A stretch of 64,000 bases of DNA, taken from the NCBI GenBank assembly GCA_002898255.1, contig BEIE01000004.1:62001-126000 (forward strand), written 5' to 3'. Position 1 is the stretch's first letter. The number at the start of each line of letters is the position of its first letter. Positions 44,910-54,456 of this stretch are shown here, piece after piece. The translations under genes were made by a program, and so were the position numbers. The notes beneath the pieces are model-generated. The model saw only the letters and a program-made list of their open reading frames with translations, had not been told where the DNA came from and did not search any database. Origin of the DNA: a bacterium HR28. GTDB lineage: Bacteria; Chloroflexota; Chloroflexia; Thermomicrobiales; Thermomicrobiaceae.

Positions 44910-45602
44910 TTGGTACGGGCCCGGAACACCGCGTTAGGATTGGTAATCCTCGTGTTTGCCAGTGTCCTTCCCCTCGCGGAAGGGGAAGTCCACGGAAGTG
45001 CGCCGTTCGCTTTGCCTTTCGCGGAACCTCCGGGAGTCTCAACCTGGTTTGTGAGTCAGTGGTACGGCAACACAGTGACCGCCTACCGCAATCGGGCCGT
45101 CCTTTACCGGGCTGGTCAAGGCCTGCATTTCGGTGTGGATTTTGCTGCCCGATGTGGCACGATCGTGCGAGCCATCGGAGACGGTATCGTCGTCGCAGTC
45201 GATGGGCCATATGGTGCGGCGCCTCACAACGTCGTTATCGCGCATCCAAACGGGTATCGATCGCTTTACGGACACCTTCTGGAGCGCTCTCCGCTTCAGG
45301 TGGGACAGCGTGTACAGCAAGGCGATCCGGTTGGCAAAGTTGGGGATCCCGCGAGCCCGAACTGTGATCGAGCGCCCCATCTCCATCTGGAAATTCGCGA
45401 TGCCAGTATGAGACGGGCATTCAACCCTGTGTCCCTGATCGAGGCAGACTGGCGTCGGCTGACACTCGGGTTGACGCTTCCAGGGCAACGGTTCGTGTTG
45501 CCCTACGAAAGCCCAATGCAATGGCGGACGCCTTGGGATCAGCCGGACGTGACCTTTGGAGGGATACTCCTGAATGAGTGGCAGGACACCTGGCCACGGT
45601 GA
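44910..45602 (+). CDS. M23 family metallopeptidase
   Basis: A 230-residue secreted peptidase with an N-terminal signal-like segment (ALGLVILVFASVLPLAEG). The M23 motifs are HFGVDFAARCGTIVRA and the HLHLEIRD pair near residue 155, with IAHPNGYRSLYGHL between. M23 enzymes cut peptidoglycan cross-bridges. The start codon is TTG 44910, with GGAG upstream. The 3' end overlaps the next gene by 29 bases. Confidence 0.9.
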   Translation: MVRARNTALGLVILVFASVLPLAEGEVHGSAPFALPFAEPPGVSTWFVSQWYGNTVTAYRNRAVLYRAGQGLHFGVDFAARCGTIVRAIGDGIVVAVDGPYGAAPHNVVIAHPNGYRSLYGHLLERSPLQVGQRVQQGDPVGKVGDPASPNCDRAPHLHLEIRDASMRRAFNPVSLIEADWRRLTLGLTLPGQRFVLPYESPMQWRTPWDQPDVTFGGILLNEWQDTWPR

Positions 45603-46785
45603 GCGCGTGCTCTGGCGGTACTTCCTACCGATTCTTGCCGCCACATTGTTTGGGGTACTAGTGAGCTGTCGTTTCCAAGGCATAGGACCTGCCGCGCATC
45701 CGACGGCGCTATACTCCGCAACTGCTCTCCCTTCCAGTACTCCCGCTTCGTTGGACGGGATGGTGTCGACACCGACACCAACTAGCCGGAGAGAGCTACT
45801 GACGCGCACGGTGCCGAAAGAGGCGTTGGGGGATTGGACAGCTTCTCCTACAGTACAGCCCACTGCTGAGGATCGCAGTGAGATCGTTGCTGCAGAGTGC
45901 TGTGGTGTCTTTGCCTGGGCTGGTGTCGATTGGCTGCTGGTCTACGATGTCGAGCCGCGACCTGGTGGGTGGCTAGTAAACGTGGTATCAGGGGAGCGGC
46001 GTTGGATTGCTCCACGATTTGGTGTTCCTGGTGCGGACGTCATTGCAGTCCCTGATCCGATTTCAGGGCGAACCACTCTGTTCAGATGGGATGGTTCAAG
46101 CGGTGGGACGATTGAGAACGGAGGAGCCATCGTCTACCCTGATGCGACCGGTCGCTGGATAGCTTGGTCTGTCGCGGAAGAATATGCAGTTCCGAGCTCG
46201 GCCGTCAGCCGTATCTCACGGGTCATGGTGTTGGATCGTGCAAGTGGTGAGACGCATTTCGTTGGACGTTTACGCGTGAGCGCGCTCGCATGGTCGGGTG
46301 TGGGCTCGGAGCTCCTCGTGGTAGGCGAAACTCCAGAGGACTCACAGGCCGGGCTCTGGGTGGCGACACCGCCGAGCAGTGGTCTGCATCTTGTGAAGGA
46401 AGGTCGATTTTTTGTCAATCTGCGACCAGTCCCGGGAACTCGCAGTGTGCTTGTGACTCAAGTATTGTCTGGCGAACCGAAGGACGATGGCGTGTGGCTG
46501 ATCGATCTCGACAGAGGAGCCCTACAGCATTTGCCGATCGAGACAAATTACCGGGTGGCGCAGAAGTCTGTATGGGTGCTTCAGTGGGGCGAGGAACACG
46601 ATCGACTGATCGGCTATTCCCTTCCGGACCTGGAGGTGTGTGCATCAGCTGAGCTTGGCGATCAGGTTCTGTCCGACGTGTGGGAGATTGCCCCCGACGG
46701 TCGCTGGGTAGCGTACTGGCGGACGAGTGACCAACGTGTGGTAGTCGAGCCACTACCAGGTTGCCACGCTGGCAGTCAAGGCTGA
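45574..46785 (+). CDS. Putative lipoprotein with beta-propeller-like repeats
   Basis: A 403-residue protein of unknown function. A hydrophobic N-terminal segment (FLPILAATLFGVLVSC) ends in a lipobox with Cys32. Past a low-complexity Ser/Thr/Pro stretch come repeated WD40/TolB-like strands (GWLVNVVSGERRWIA, RTTLFRWDG, RWIAWSVAEEYAV, VLDRASGETHFVG, GRWVAYWRTSDQ). It may sense or bind something outside the membrane; no closer call is possible. ATG 45574 is preceded by GGAGGG at about 10 bases. Its end overlaps the flippase gene by 10 bases. Confidence 0.7.
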   Translation: MSGRTPGHGERVLWRYFLPILAATLFGVLVSCRFQGIGPAAHPTALYSATALPSSTPASLDGMVSTPTPTSRRELLTRTVPKEALGDWTASPTVQPTAEDRSEIVAAECCGVFAWAGVDWLLVYDVEPRPGGWLVNVVSGERRWIAPRFGVPGADVIAVPDPISGRTTLFRWDGSSGGTIENGGAIVYPDATGRWIAWSVAEEYAVPSSAVSRISRVMVLDRASGETHFVGRLRVSALAWSGVGSELLVVGETPEDSQAGLWVATPPSSGLHLVKEGRFFVNLRPVPGTRSVLVTQVLSGEPKDDGVWLIDLDRGALQHLPIETNYRVAQKSVWVLQWGEEHDRLIGYSLPDLEVCASAELGDQVLSDVWEIAPDGRWVAYWRTSDQRVVVEPLPGCHAGSQG

Positions 46786-48356
46786 AGGCGCGACGAACTG
46801 AAACGCGGGAGGAGCGGGCGGAGCAGGGCCAGTTCTTCGCTGCGAATCGTGCCGGTGAGGCGAAGTGCGATGGTGTAGAGCACGATTGCGCAGGGGATCG
46901 ATAGCCAGAGGAGGTGCGGCACTACAAGACTTCCAAGGTATGCAACTGTGAAGGCGAGAAACGGTCTTAAGAGAAGGCTTTTCCAGTCGATTGCTCCCAG
47001 TCCCCGCTCTAGGGAGCCTCGTAGGAACAAGAAGAGCACGAGTTCGGTCAGGACGGTGACAACTGCAGCGGCACGATAACCGAAGAGTGGTACACCGATG
47101 AGATTCGCGGCGACATTGAATGCCGTCGCCACGGCATATGCCGGAGCGATTTCGCGTTGGCGATTAGCTGCAATCACTGCGTACTGCGCAATACCGTTCA
47201 GGTAATGTAGTGGCGTGAACCAAATGAGAATGCGCAAAGTGTCCGCCGCGTCTGGTAGGAAGGCTTTCCCGCCGAGAATCCTGATGAAGAGGGGTGCGGC
47301 GAAGAGTGTCACCAAGACGATCAGCCAGGCAATAACGACAAGGAATTTTGCTCCGAGTTCGAAGGTCCGACGGAGGTCGGATCCAGATTGGCGGGACAAC
47401 AACGGAAAGATTGCGAGCACGAAGTAGGACGGAAGTAAGGGAAGAAGATTGGGGAGCTTGTAGGCTGCATCGTAGATGCCGAGTGCACGTGTTCCTGCAA
47501 AGCCTTGGATCACGAACGTGTCAATACGGAAGAAAACCGTGATGAGCAGCCCGTTGAGCAATAGCGGCCAGGCAGTTTGGGCGAGCTCCTTCGCTTCGGT
47601 TGCAGACAACCCCCAAGCGATCCGAACGTTCTGGCGCTGGACGGCGAGGTGGAGCGCCACAGCGTTGCAGAGCGCGGCGAAGACAGCTGCGCTAGCGATA
47701 CCGGGAACACCGAGCCCATGACCGAGTAAGAGCAATCCGACGGAGAAGCGAATCAGGTTGGTGAAGACGGTGAGTACTGCTGGCAAGTGCAAACGCTCAA
47801 CGCCTGTAAAGACCGAATTGATTGCTTCGCCGTAGCTTGCGGGAACAATCGAAATGGTCAAGAGCAGGATTGCCAGAGCGCTGGCACGGGAGAGATCGAG
47901 CCAGTGTCCACCGAGCACGAGAAATGAGATCAGGAGGGGGAGAAGAAGGGCAAGCATGGAGAGACGGAAAAGTGTCGTTGAACCGATGAGACGTCCAGCA
48001 GACTCGGGATTTTTGGCGACTTCCCGTGCGACGAGGATTGAGAGGCCAAAGTCCGAGATTGTCTTGAGGTAGAGCCAGGTGACGGTCGCAATCGCGTACT
48101 GGCCATTCCCTTCGACGCCAAGAATCCGGAGGGCAATAGCCGCGAACACGAGGTCCACGAAACGGTTAAGAAGTTGTGCGGCGAGAGGGGTTGCGGAGTT
48201 GGCGAGAATTCGCCGAGCCTGATTATCGGCAAGGCGGTCGATGGTCGTCGATCCGATGGAAGCGATGCCGAATAGCCCGACGAAACTGACCCCCAAGGTG
48301 CCGATCAGTAACCATTGAATGGAGTCCGAGCCGAGTGTCCACTCTGTACCGAGCAT
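46776..48356 (-). CDS. Polysaccharide flippase (Wzx-type)
   Basis: A 526-residue polytopic protein of the MATE-like MOP flippase group. The N-terminal flippase signature is ANSATPLAAQLLNRFVDLVFAA followed by RILGVEGNGQYAIA, with about 12-14 helices afterwards. It would carry lipid-linked repeat units across the membrane. About 45 residues, including one extra helix, precede the usual start. It is the last gene of the leftward polysaccharide operon. Confidence 0.88.
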   Translation of the reverse strand: MLGTEWTLGSDSIQWLLIGTLGVSFVGLFGIASIGSTTIDRLADNQARRILANSATPLAAQLLNRFVDLVFAAIALRILGVEGNGQYAIATVTWLYLKTISDFGLSILVAREVAKNPESAGRLIGSTTLFRLSMLALLLPLLISFLVLGGHWLDLSRASALAILLLTISIVPASYGEAINSVFTGVERLHLPAVLTVFTNLIRFSVGLLLLGHGLGVPGIASAAVFAALCNAVALHLAVQRQNVRIAWGLSATEAKELAQTAWPLLLNGLLITVFFRIDTFVIQGFAGTRALGIYDAAYKLPNLLPLLPSYFVLAIFPLLSRQSGSDLRRTFELGAKFLVVIAWLIVLVTLFAAPLFIRILGGKAFLPDAADTLRILIWFTPLHYLNGIAQYAVIAANRQREIAPAYAVATAFNVAANLIGVPLFGYRAAAVVTVLTELVLFLFLRGSLERGLGAIDWKSLLLRPFLAFTVAYLGSLVVPHLLWLSIPCAIVLYTIALRLTGTIRSEELALLRPLLPRFSSSRLQP

Positions 48357-48447
48357 TGCTCACCGTCAGACGACTGATCCGTTTCGTGCGCGGCGGGTGC
48401 TCATGCTCCGTTCGCTTCCAGCGACATGATGGGTCTTGTTCCATGTG

Positions 48448-49572
48448 TCAGCTCCGACGTGCAAACTGACGATACACCTCGAGATGTTGCTCAGCCGACT
48501 GTCGCCAGGTAAATGACCGTGCGCGCTCTCTCGCAGCTCGACTTAGACGTTCGCGCAATGAACCATTCATGAGCACGGTCAGAATTGCCTCTGCGAGTTC
48601 GTGCGGTGCGTCGATTGGGACGAAGAGGGCTGCGTCTCCGGCCACCTCGCGATGTGCAGGAAGATCAGTCGCGATCACTGGAGCAGCACAGGCCATTGCC
48701 TCGAGTAAGGGAAGGTTGAAACCTTCGTAGTACGACGCAGTGACAAAGGCTGCTGCGCCGCTGTAGAGCGTTGCCAAGGTTCTATCTCCTATGCTACGGA
48801 ACCGTACTAGCCGCCCACGCCGTTCAGCTTCCAACAGAGCCGCTTCGATCGGTTCTGCGAGCCAACCAGTCGATCCTACGACGACGAGTTGAAGGTCAGG
48901 CAGCTGGGTTGCCGCGAGTTCGATCGCTCGGATGAGAACTGGGTAGCCCTTACGTGGTTCGATCGTGCCGACTGCAATGACATAGGGATCGCGCAGACCG
49001 AAACTGGCAAGAACTGGCCGGCGTTCCTCCATCGGAATTGGCGTGAACAGGGATGAGACACCATGCGGGATGGCAAAGATGCGGTTCGGAGCAATGTGGT
49101 ACAAGCGCAGCAGATCCTGGCGAACGGCCTCACTCACGGTGATGATGGCGTCGACTTCTCGGAGCATCCGTGGCACGGTGTTGGACAGAAAGCGCACTAA
49201 CCGAGGATGCCCGAGTTCCGGAACCAGGAGGAAACTCAAGTCGTGGATCGTCACGAGGCGTGGAGCGCGTGCCGGGGGCACAAGAAAGTTGGGACCATGA
49301 ACAAGGTCAACCTCACCCGTGACAAGTTCGACGGGAAGCGGAAAACGGAGACGATGCCAAAGACGCGTGAGCCAGGTTTCTGACAGGGGAAGAGCACGGT
49401 TGGTGGTCGTCGCGGGAGGGGTGCCATAGCAGTGACCAGAGGGACGACCATACCAGAGCACAAGGTCGTGACCAAGGAGACTCGCAAGTTCGCGTACCAG
49501 TTCGCGGACGTAGCGTCCGATACCAGCTGGTTGCGCGATACCAGCTGAGAAGTCGAGGGCTACCTTGACCAT
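48448..49572 (-). CDS. Glycosyltransferase, GT4 family
   Basis: A 374-residue enzyme with the GT-B fold: VALDFSAGIAQPAGIGRYVREL at the start, IHDLSFLLVPELGHPR, VIAVGTIEPRKGYPVLIRAI and the C-terminal EGFNLPLLEAMACAAPVIATD (the nucleotide-sugar motif with E-x7-E). It would add a sugar to the polysaccharide repeat. ATG 49572 begins one base after the stop of the next upstream gene (TGATATG). Confidence 0.9.
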   Translation of the reverse strand: MVKVALDFSAGIAQPAGIGRYVRELVRELASLLGHDLVLWYGRPSGHCYGTPPATTTNRALPLSETWLTRLWHRLRFPLPVELVTGEVDLVHGPNFLVPPARAPRLVTIHDLSFLLVPELGHPRLVRFLSNTVPRMLREVDAIITVSEAVRQDLLRLYHIAPNRIFAIPHGVSSLFTPIPMEERRPVLASFGLRDPYVIAVGTIEPRKGYPVLIRAIELAATQLPDLQLVVVGSTGWLAEPIEAALLEAERRGRLVRFRSIGDRTLATLYSGAAAFVTASYYEGFNLPLLEAMACAAPVIATDLPAHREVAGDAALFVPIDAPHELAEAILTVLMNGSLRERLSRAARERARSFTWRQSAEQHLEVYRQFARRS

Positions 49573-49573
49573 A

Positions 49574-50590
49574 TCAGCTCCCGCGTAGGTGGTCAATTAA
49601 CCAAGGAACGCCGGCCACCGGAAATACACTCCAGTAGGCGACAAATCGATCGAGAAGCGCCAGCGCGATGGCCTGTTCGATGGGGATGCCCAACAGGGCA
49701 AGCGTGCTCGCGATACCGAGCTCGACAGCTCCCACTCCAGCTGGCGTAAGCGGGACAGTGGTCAAGAGGGCTGCCACGAGTGCGACGAGGAGCGTAAGAG
49801 GGGGGCTCAAATAAAGATCCAGGGCGCGGGACTCGGCGTAGACGCGTAGCCCCTCCAACAGCCAAAGGGGGAGGGTCGAAATACCCAGGGCGATACCAGT
49901 GCGTCGATCGACCAAGAGCCCCGAGGCAAGTGTTTGTGCTGGGCGTTGTAGGAATGCTGGAAGTATGCCGAGAAAACGCCCGAGGCGGCGTAATGCGAAG
50001 AGGCCGGCAACCAAAGCGATGCTCGTGAATACAGCAACGAGTTGCAGCAGAAGAATTGGTCGCCCTGGATCGGTACCGAGCGCTAGTACGGCGACGAGGG
50101 GAAAAAGAGCGGCGAGGAAGAGGAAATCTGCTGTGCGTTCGACGAGGACTGTGCCGACGATGGTTCCGAGCGAAGTCTGGAGCCGTCGGTGAGCGAGGTA
50201 GCTACGGTAGAGTTCGCCGACCTTCGCGGGAAGGGCGCAGTTGAGGAGCCAGCCGTAGAGGTAAGGCCGCAGGAGGTGATAGGAGCGGATCGAGCGGGCG
50301 TGCGTCGGGAGTTGGGAGAGGAGGCGATGCCAACGCCAGGCACGAAGGGGGAAAGAGCCATAGTAGGCAGCGAAAGCCATTGCGACATATCCCCAGTGAG
50401 CTTGCCCAAGCAGCTCAACCACCCGACGAAGGTCAGCACCACTCCGCCACCACGCCACAGCAGCTAGCCCTATCAAAGCGATGAGGCCAGTGGAGATCCG
50501 CAGCACTGTAGGCCAGGAACGTGCGCTAATCCAAGCTGGGTTGGTAGCTTCGCCTCTCGACAGGCGGACCTCTGACTGCTCGGTACTCAC
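49574..50590 (-). CDS. UPF0104 membrane protein (flippase-like)
   Basis: A 338-residue membrane protein of the UPF0104/LPG-synthase-TM family, with about 8-9 helices; PLRAWRWHRLL, GWLLNCALPAKVGELYR and TVPLTPAGVGAVELGIA are the family's conserved loops. Members are found in glycolipid and sugar-transfer pathways; the exact step is not known. GTG 50590 has GAGG before it and overlaps the previous stop by four bases (GTGA), so translation is coupled. Confidence 0.85.
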   Translation of the reverse strand: MSTEQSEVRLSRGEATNPAWISARSWPTVLRISTGLIALIGLAAVAWWRSGADLRRVVELLGQAHWGYVAMAFAAYYGSFPLRAWRWHRLLSQLPTHARSIRSYHLLRPYLYGWLLNCALPAKVGELYRSYLAHRRLQTSLGTIVGTVLVERTADFLFLAALFPLVAVLALGTDPGRPILLLQLVAVFTSIALVAGLFALRRLGRFLGILPAFLQRPAQTLASGLLVDRRTGIALGISTLPLWLLEGLRVYAESRALDLYLSPPLTLLVALVAALLTTVPLTPAGVGAVELGIASTLALLGIPIEQAIALALLDRFVAYWSVFPVAGVPWLIDHLRGS

Positions 50591-52095
50591 CGATCGCCTC
50601 CAAATCGAGTCCACCCGGCTGCTGCTCGCCACACCAGCCCCCACAGCGCGAACAGGTGAACGCTAAGATGCAATTCATGTAGATTCTCGACGAGGTTATG
50701 GACCATAACAGCTGCTGTCGCTGCGAGAGCCCCAAGCGCCAGAAGGCGATCATAGGAGGAGCGCCCGCGACGAAGTGTCCCGACGAGCATCGTCAGCCCA
50801 GTGGTCAGTACTGCGGCATATGCCAAGAGTCCGGGTATTCCCAACTCCGCAAGGACGTGAAGATAGTAATTATGCGCATGGCCGCGAGCGATCCGGAATA
50901 ACGGGTGAGGTGAATACTCTGGAAAGGCGACACCGAAGTTGCCTGCTCCGACGCCTGTCCATGGATGATCCAAGAACATGCCCCATGCGGCTTGCCAGTG
51001 GACCATCCGTTCCACGACAGCCCAATTTTCGCTCGTGAGCTGTACGTCTCGTACGTCAAACGGTCGACTTTGCGTAATGAGCTGCTGTGCTCGCTCACGA
51101 ACCGCAGCAGGGAGTTCTTGCCATCCACCGGCGAACGCTACCGTGGCCACCAGCAGAGCCGCAACCAGACTCAATCGGCGTACCGTTCGCGGAGCAAACA
51201 GAACGAAAACACCGATGCCTGCTAAGGTTCCAACCCAGGCGCCGCGTGAAAAACTGAGAACAATCCCAACAAAGCTTGCGAAGGCTCCGATTCCGAACCA
51301 AGCCGCCGTAATAGCGGTAATGAGCATTCGCCTTCGTGTCGCCACACTGGAAACGAGATCGCGAAGACGTTCCCGTCGATAGCGCCGCAGTAGTCCACCC
51401 GCATGCCGTACGGCCCACAAGCTCAGTGCAGCCAGCCACAGACCGGTCATCTCAAGATACCCAGCAAAGGGATTAGGCTGGCCAAATGTTCCATAAGCCC
51501 GATAAATACCACTCGCCACTGCGAAGCTGGGTGGTGCCAGACCGAGCGCGCTCTGCAACGTTCCGAAGCCAACTTCGGCTACTGCCGCCGCACTGATCCC
51601 GAAACCTAGGACAATGACCGCTCTTCTCGTTGTAACGAGGTGAATGGTGGCAAGGAAAGCAAGGAGTGCCGCCGTCCACCGGTAGATCGTCGCCACGCCG
51701 AAGAGCAAGTTCTGCGCGGCAGCAAGTGAAGCAATCTGGACAAGAAGAAAGAACGTCAAGGCAACCGCAATTGCTGGATAGTGCACAAGTCGACGCCGCA
51801 CGAGGAGGACGATCGGCAACAAGAACATGGCTGTGGCAAGCATGAGCTGTGTGGCCGTGATCCCGATGCCGGCTAACGGCAGCTGGACGACATCCTGTAC
51901 CGGAACTGAGAGGACAAGCGTGATTGGGATCGCAGCTGGCCAGATGAGCAGGATTAGACCGACAAGCGAGCCAATAACCATAGCGATGCCGAGCGGCGCT
52001 GGAACCACCACCAGAACAAGCGCTGCGAGGATCCCTGCCAGCGCAAGCCCTAAGTCCAGCATGCGGAGTCGATAGGAGCGAATCGCTTCATTCAT
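50587..52095 (-). CDS. O-antigen ligase/polymerase-type protein (1)
   Basis: A 502-residue Wzy_C-type membrane protein with about 12 helices. The conserved segment SFSRGAWVGTLAGIGVF and the extracytoplasmic loop with GVGAGNFGVAFPEYSP and GHAHNYYLHVLAELG (with a key His) are typical for O-antigen ligases/polymerases. ATG 52095 overlaps the stop of the next upstream gene by 8 bases. A second gene of the same type is 1 kb upstream. Confidence 0.85.
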   Translation of the reverse strand: MNEAIRSYRLRMLDLGLALAGILAALVLVVVPAPLGIAMVIGSLVGLILLIWPAAIPITLVLSVPVQDVVQLPLAGIGITATQLMLATAMFLLPIVLLVRRRLVHYPAIAVALTFFLLVQIASLAAAQNLLFGVATIYRWTAALLAFLATIHLVTTRRAVIVLGFGISAAAVAEVGFGTLQSALGLAPPSFAVASGIYRAYGTFGQPNPFAGYLEMTGLWLAALSLWAVRHAGGLLRRYRRERLRDLVSSVATRRRMLITAITAAWFGIGAFASFVGIVLSFSRGAWVGTLAGIGVFVLFAPRTVRRLSLVAALLVATVAFAGGWQELPAAVRERAQQLITQSRPFDVRDVQLTSENWAVVERMVHWQAAWGMFLDHPWTGVGAGNFGVAFPEYSPHPLFRIARGHAHNYYLHVLAELGIPGLLAYAAVLTTGLTMLVGTLRRGRSSYDRLLALGALAATAAVMVHNLVENLHELHLSVHLFALWGLVWRAAAGWTRFGGDR

Positions 52096-53041
52096 CAGCC
52101 GAGGCCGTTGCTGCGAGCACGTTACGGAAATACCGGATCGTCTCGCCCATGCCCTCTTCGAGTGACACGCGTGGCTCCCAGCCCAAGATCGTCTGGGCGC
52201 GTGTGATGTCTGGGCAACGCCGTACCGGGTCATCTGGGCGAGGTGGCCGGAACACAAGAGGAACCGATCTGCCAATCAGGCGTTGGACAAGCTCAGCCAG
52301 TTCCAACACTGTTCGCTCATCAGGGTTCCCTAAATTGAAGACTGCGCCAGCTAGCTGATCGCGTTCCATGACGAGGCGAAGTCCACGAACCATGTCCGAT
52401 ACGTAGCACAGCGAACGGGTTTGCAAGCCATCGCCAAAGATTTCGAGTGGCTGACCAGTCAGGGCACGAACAATGAAGTTAGGAACCACGCGACCATCGT
52501 CGGGATCCATTCGCGGCCCATAAGTGTTGAAGATTCGTGCGATCCGGGCATCGACCCCATACTCCCGGACGAATTCCATAGTCAAGGCTTCGCCAAAGCG
52601 TTTCCCCTCGTCATAACAACTCCGCGGCCCAACAGGATTGACGTTTCCAAAGTAATCTTCGGGCTGCGGATGAACAAGAGGATCCCCATAGACCTCAGAA
52701 GTCGACGCAAAGAGGAAGCGTGCGCCAGTTCGGCGTGCCAGTTCGAGAAGTCGTAACGTGCCGAGCGAATTCACTAACAAGGTTTGAATCGGATAACGCC
52801 GGTAGCCGACTGGGCTCGCCGGGCTTGCCAAGTGATATATGGCATCGACCTCGAACTCCGCTCCCTCCGTGACATCCTGTTGGATGAACTGGAAACGGGG
52901 GTGGGCCAGTAGGTGTTGGATGTTCTCGACCCGTCCGGTCAAGAGGTTGTCGACAGCGATGACTTCGAACCCGTCTTCCAGTAATGCCTCGCAGAGATGC
53001 GACCCAATGAAACCTGCGCCGCCTGTCACCAGCACTCGCAC
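52088..53041 (-). CDS. UDP-glucuronate decarboxylase-like SDR enzyme
   Basis: A 317-residue SDR/NAD-dependent epimerase: VLVTGGAGFIGSHLCEALL (Rossmann), DNLLTGRVENIQHL, STSEVYGDPLVHPQPEDY and SCYDEGKRFGEAL, whose Tyr-x3-Lys pair is catalytic. The sequence around the pair and IFNTYGPRMDPDDGRVVPNF is like UDP-xylose synthases. It would give UDP-xylose for the surface polysaccharide. GTG 53041 has GGAGGG before it and overlaps the previous gene's end by 16 bases. Confidence 0.86.
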   Translation of the reverse strand: MRVLVTGGAGFIGSHLCEALLEDGFEVIAVDNLLTGRVENIQHLLAHPRFQFIQQDVTEGAEFEVDAIYHLASPASPVGYRRYPIQTLLVNSLGTLRLLELARRTGARFLFASTSEVYGDPLVHPQPEDYFGNVNPVGPRSCYDEGKRFGEALTMEFVREYGVDARIARIFNTYGPRMDPDDGRVVPNFIVRALTGQPLEIFGDGLQTRSLCYVSDMVRGLRLVMERDQLAGAVFNLGNPDERTVLELAELVQRLIGRSVPLVFRPPRPDDPVRRCPDITRAQTILGWEPRVSLEEGMGETIRYFRNVLAATASADE

Positions 53042-54456
53042 GGCTTCCCTCCAGTCTCCATTGCCGCGCTGCGTGCGGTGCGCGGCGCATCTAGTATGAC
53101 AGCCGCGAGCCAAAACGAGAGCGACAGCTCAGGAGTGAAAAAGCCCCGATCAACTAGACCGTGCACCAATCCCCCCAGCAGGCTTATACCGACCGCGAAG
53201 TCCAGTGGCCACACCAGACGCTGGCGAGCTGTTTTGACGACCAACCAGACGGCGCTCGCCAAAAGAAAGATCCCGTTCGTCCCGAACGTCACCCAAGCAT
53301 CCAGGAAGAGATTATGCGGATGACTGGTAAAGCGCTCGGGCCACGCCGCGGGATCGATGTAGCGCGGTGCATATTGATAGAGAAACTGATCGAGTCCAAC
53401 TCCTGTCAATGGGCGATCACCAATCATCGCTAAGGTGCTTTTCCAAATCGCGAGCCGCAGTGCCTCTCCATCAGCCCAGAGCCCAGCGCGGAGACGTTCA
53501 GGGAAAGCAACGACTGCAAAGAGCCCAACCAAGAAGCCAGCAAGGAAAAGCCCGTAAAACCATCGGCGATGGTGCAGCGTCCAAAGCACGGCCGCCGTGC
53601 CCAGGAGAAGGGCGAGCATGGCTCCACGCGAGAACGTGAGCGCCGTCGCCAGGCCGATGACAGCACTCGAGCACCCCCAGACATAGCGGGCACGACCTGT
53701 GCTTGCTAAGCCGATTGCGAGCGCTAGCAGCGCTGGCCGTTCAAGCGCCAATGCAGCAGCGTTCGGATGCGGATAGAACCCGGTCAAGCGACGAACTCCC
53801 TCAACCGTTAGCCCCCCACCAGAAAACCATTGCGTGACGCAGACTATCGCTGCAAGCACCGATGCACCGATCCATGCTCCAAGCAGTTTGTGCCATCCGT
53901 CAGGGCGCTTCAAAAGCCAGAGCGCCGCCACGTAGTACGCGATCGGCTCCACGATGACCCACCGCCACTCGCGAAGGCTCTCGCGCACATGTGACGGATC
54001 AGCAACAATACCTAATGAGGCGGTTCCCACTACGACCAAGGCTAGTGCAAGCGGCGCGAATGCAGCGCGCGAGGCCAGCTCTACAGCCCTCGAGAGAGAA
54101 TGTCGCAACGAGCGAGCCCTCAGACAGCTCCAAACTTCTCGTAGCGCGACGCTACCGACGGCACAGACCAGTGCCAGTTCCAGCACAGAAAAAGAAGCGC
54201 CACCTATCACAGCATGAAGCGGCGCGAACGGTATGGTTGCCGGAACAGCGAGAAGCGCTGCTCGTGGGCGCCACACGGCTGCGATCACCATTGCGCCCAG
54301 CAGGCCAACAGCAATACCGAACGGCAGTCCGGTGGCGAGGACAGCAAGCAAGATAAGAAGAAGGCAAGTCAGAAGGTCGGTGGAGTCTACCCATCTAGGC
54401 CTAATTCGCCTCCCCCGAGAGAATGCGCGCTGAACAGGCGATGAGCGTTCGATCAT
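53026..54456 (-). CDS. O-antigen ligase/polymerase-type protein (2)
   Basis: A 476-residue Wzy_C-type membrane protein with about 11 helices; FSRGAMLALLLGTAAVLW, then the loop GVGLDQFLYQYAPRYIDPAAWPERFTSHPHNLFLDAW, a ligase/polymerase signature. It differs from the first copy, so they may have separate roles (polymerase versus ligase to the carrier). ATG 54456 overlaps the previous stop by ATGA. Confidence 0.85.
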   Translation of the reverse strand: MIERSSPVQRAFSRGRRIRPRWVDSTDLLTCLLLILLAVLATGLPFGIAVGLLGAMVIAAVWRPRAALLAVPATIPFAPLHAVIGGASFSVLELALVCAVGSVALREVWSCLRARSLRHSLSRAVELASRAAFAPLALALVVVGTASLGIVADPSHVRESLREWRWVIVEPIAYYVAALWLLKRPDGWHKLLGAWIGASVLAAIVCVTQWFSGGGLTVEGVRRLTGFYPHPNAAALALERPALLALAIGLASTGRARYVWGCSSAVIGLATALTFSRGAMLALLLGTAAVLWTLHHRRWFYGLFLAGFLVGLFAVVAFPERLRAGLWADGEALRLAIWKSTLAMIGDRPLTGVGLDQFLYQYAPRYIDPAAWPERFTSHPHNLFLDAWVTFGTNGIFLLASAVWLVVKTARQRLVWPLDFAVGISLLGGLVHGLVDRGFFTPELSLSFWLAAVILDAPRTARSAAMETGGKPCECW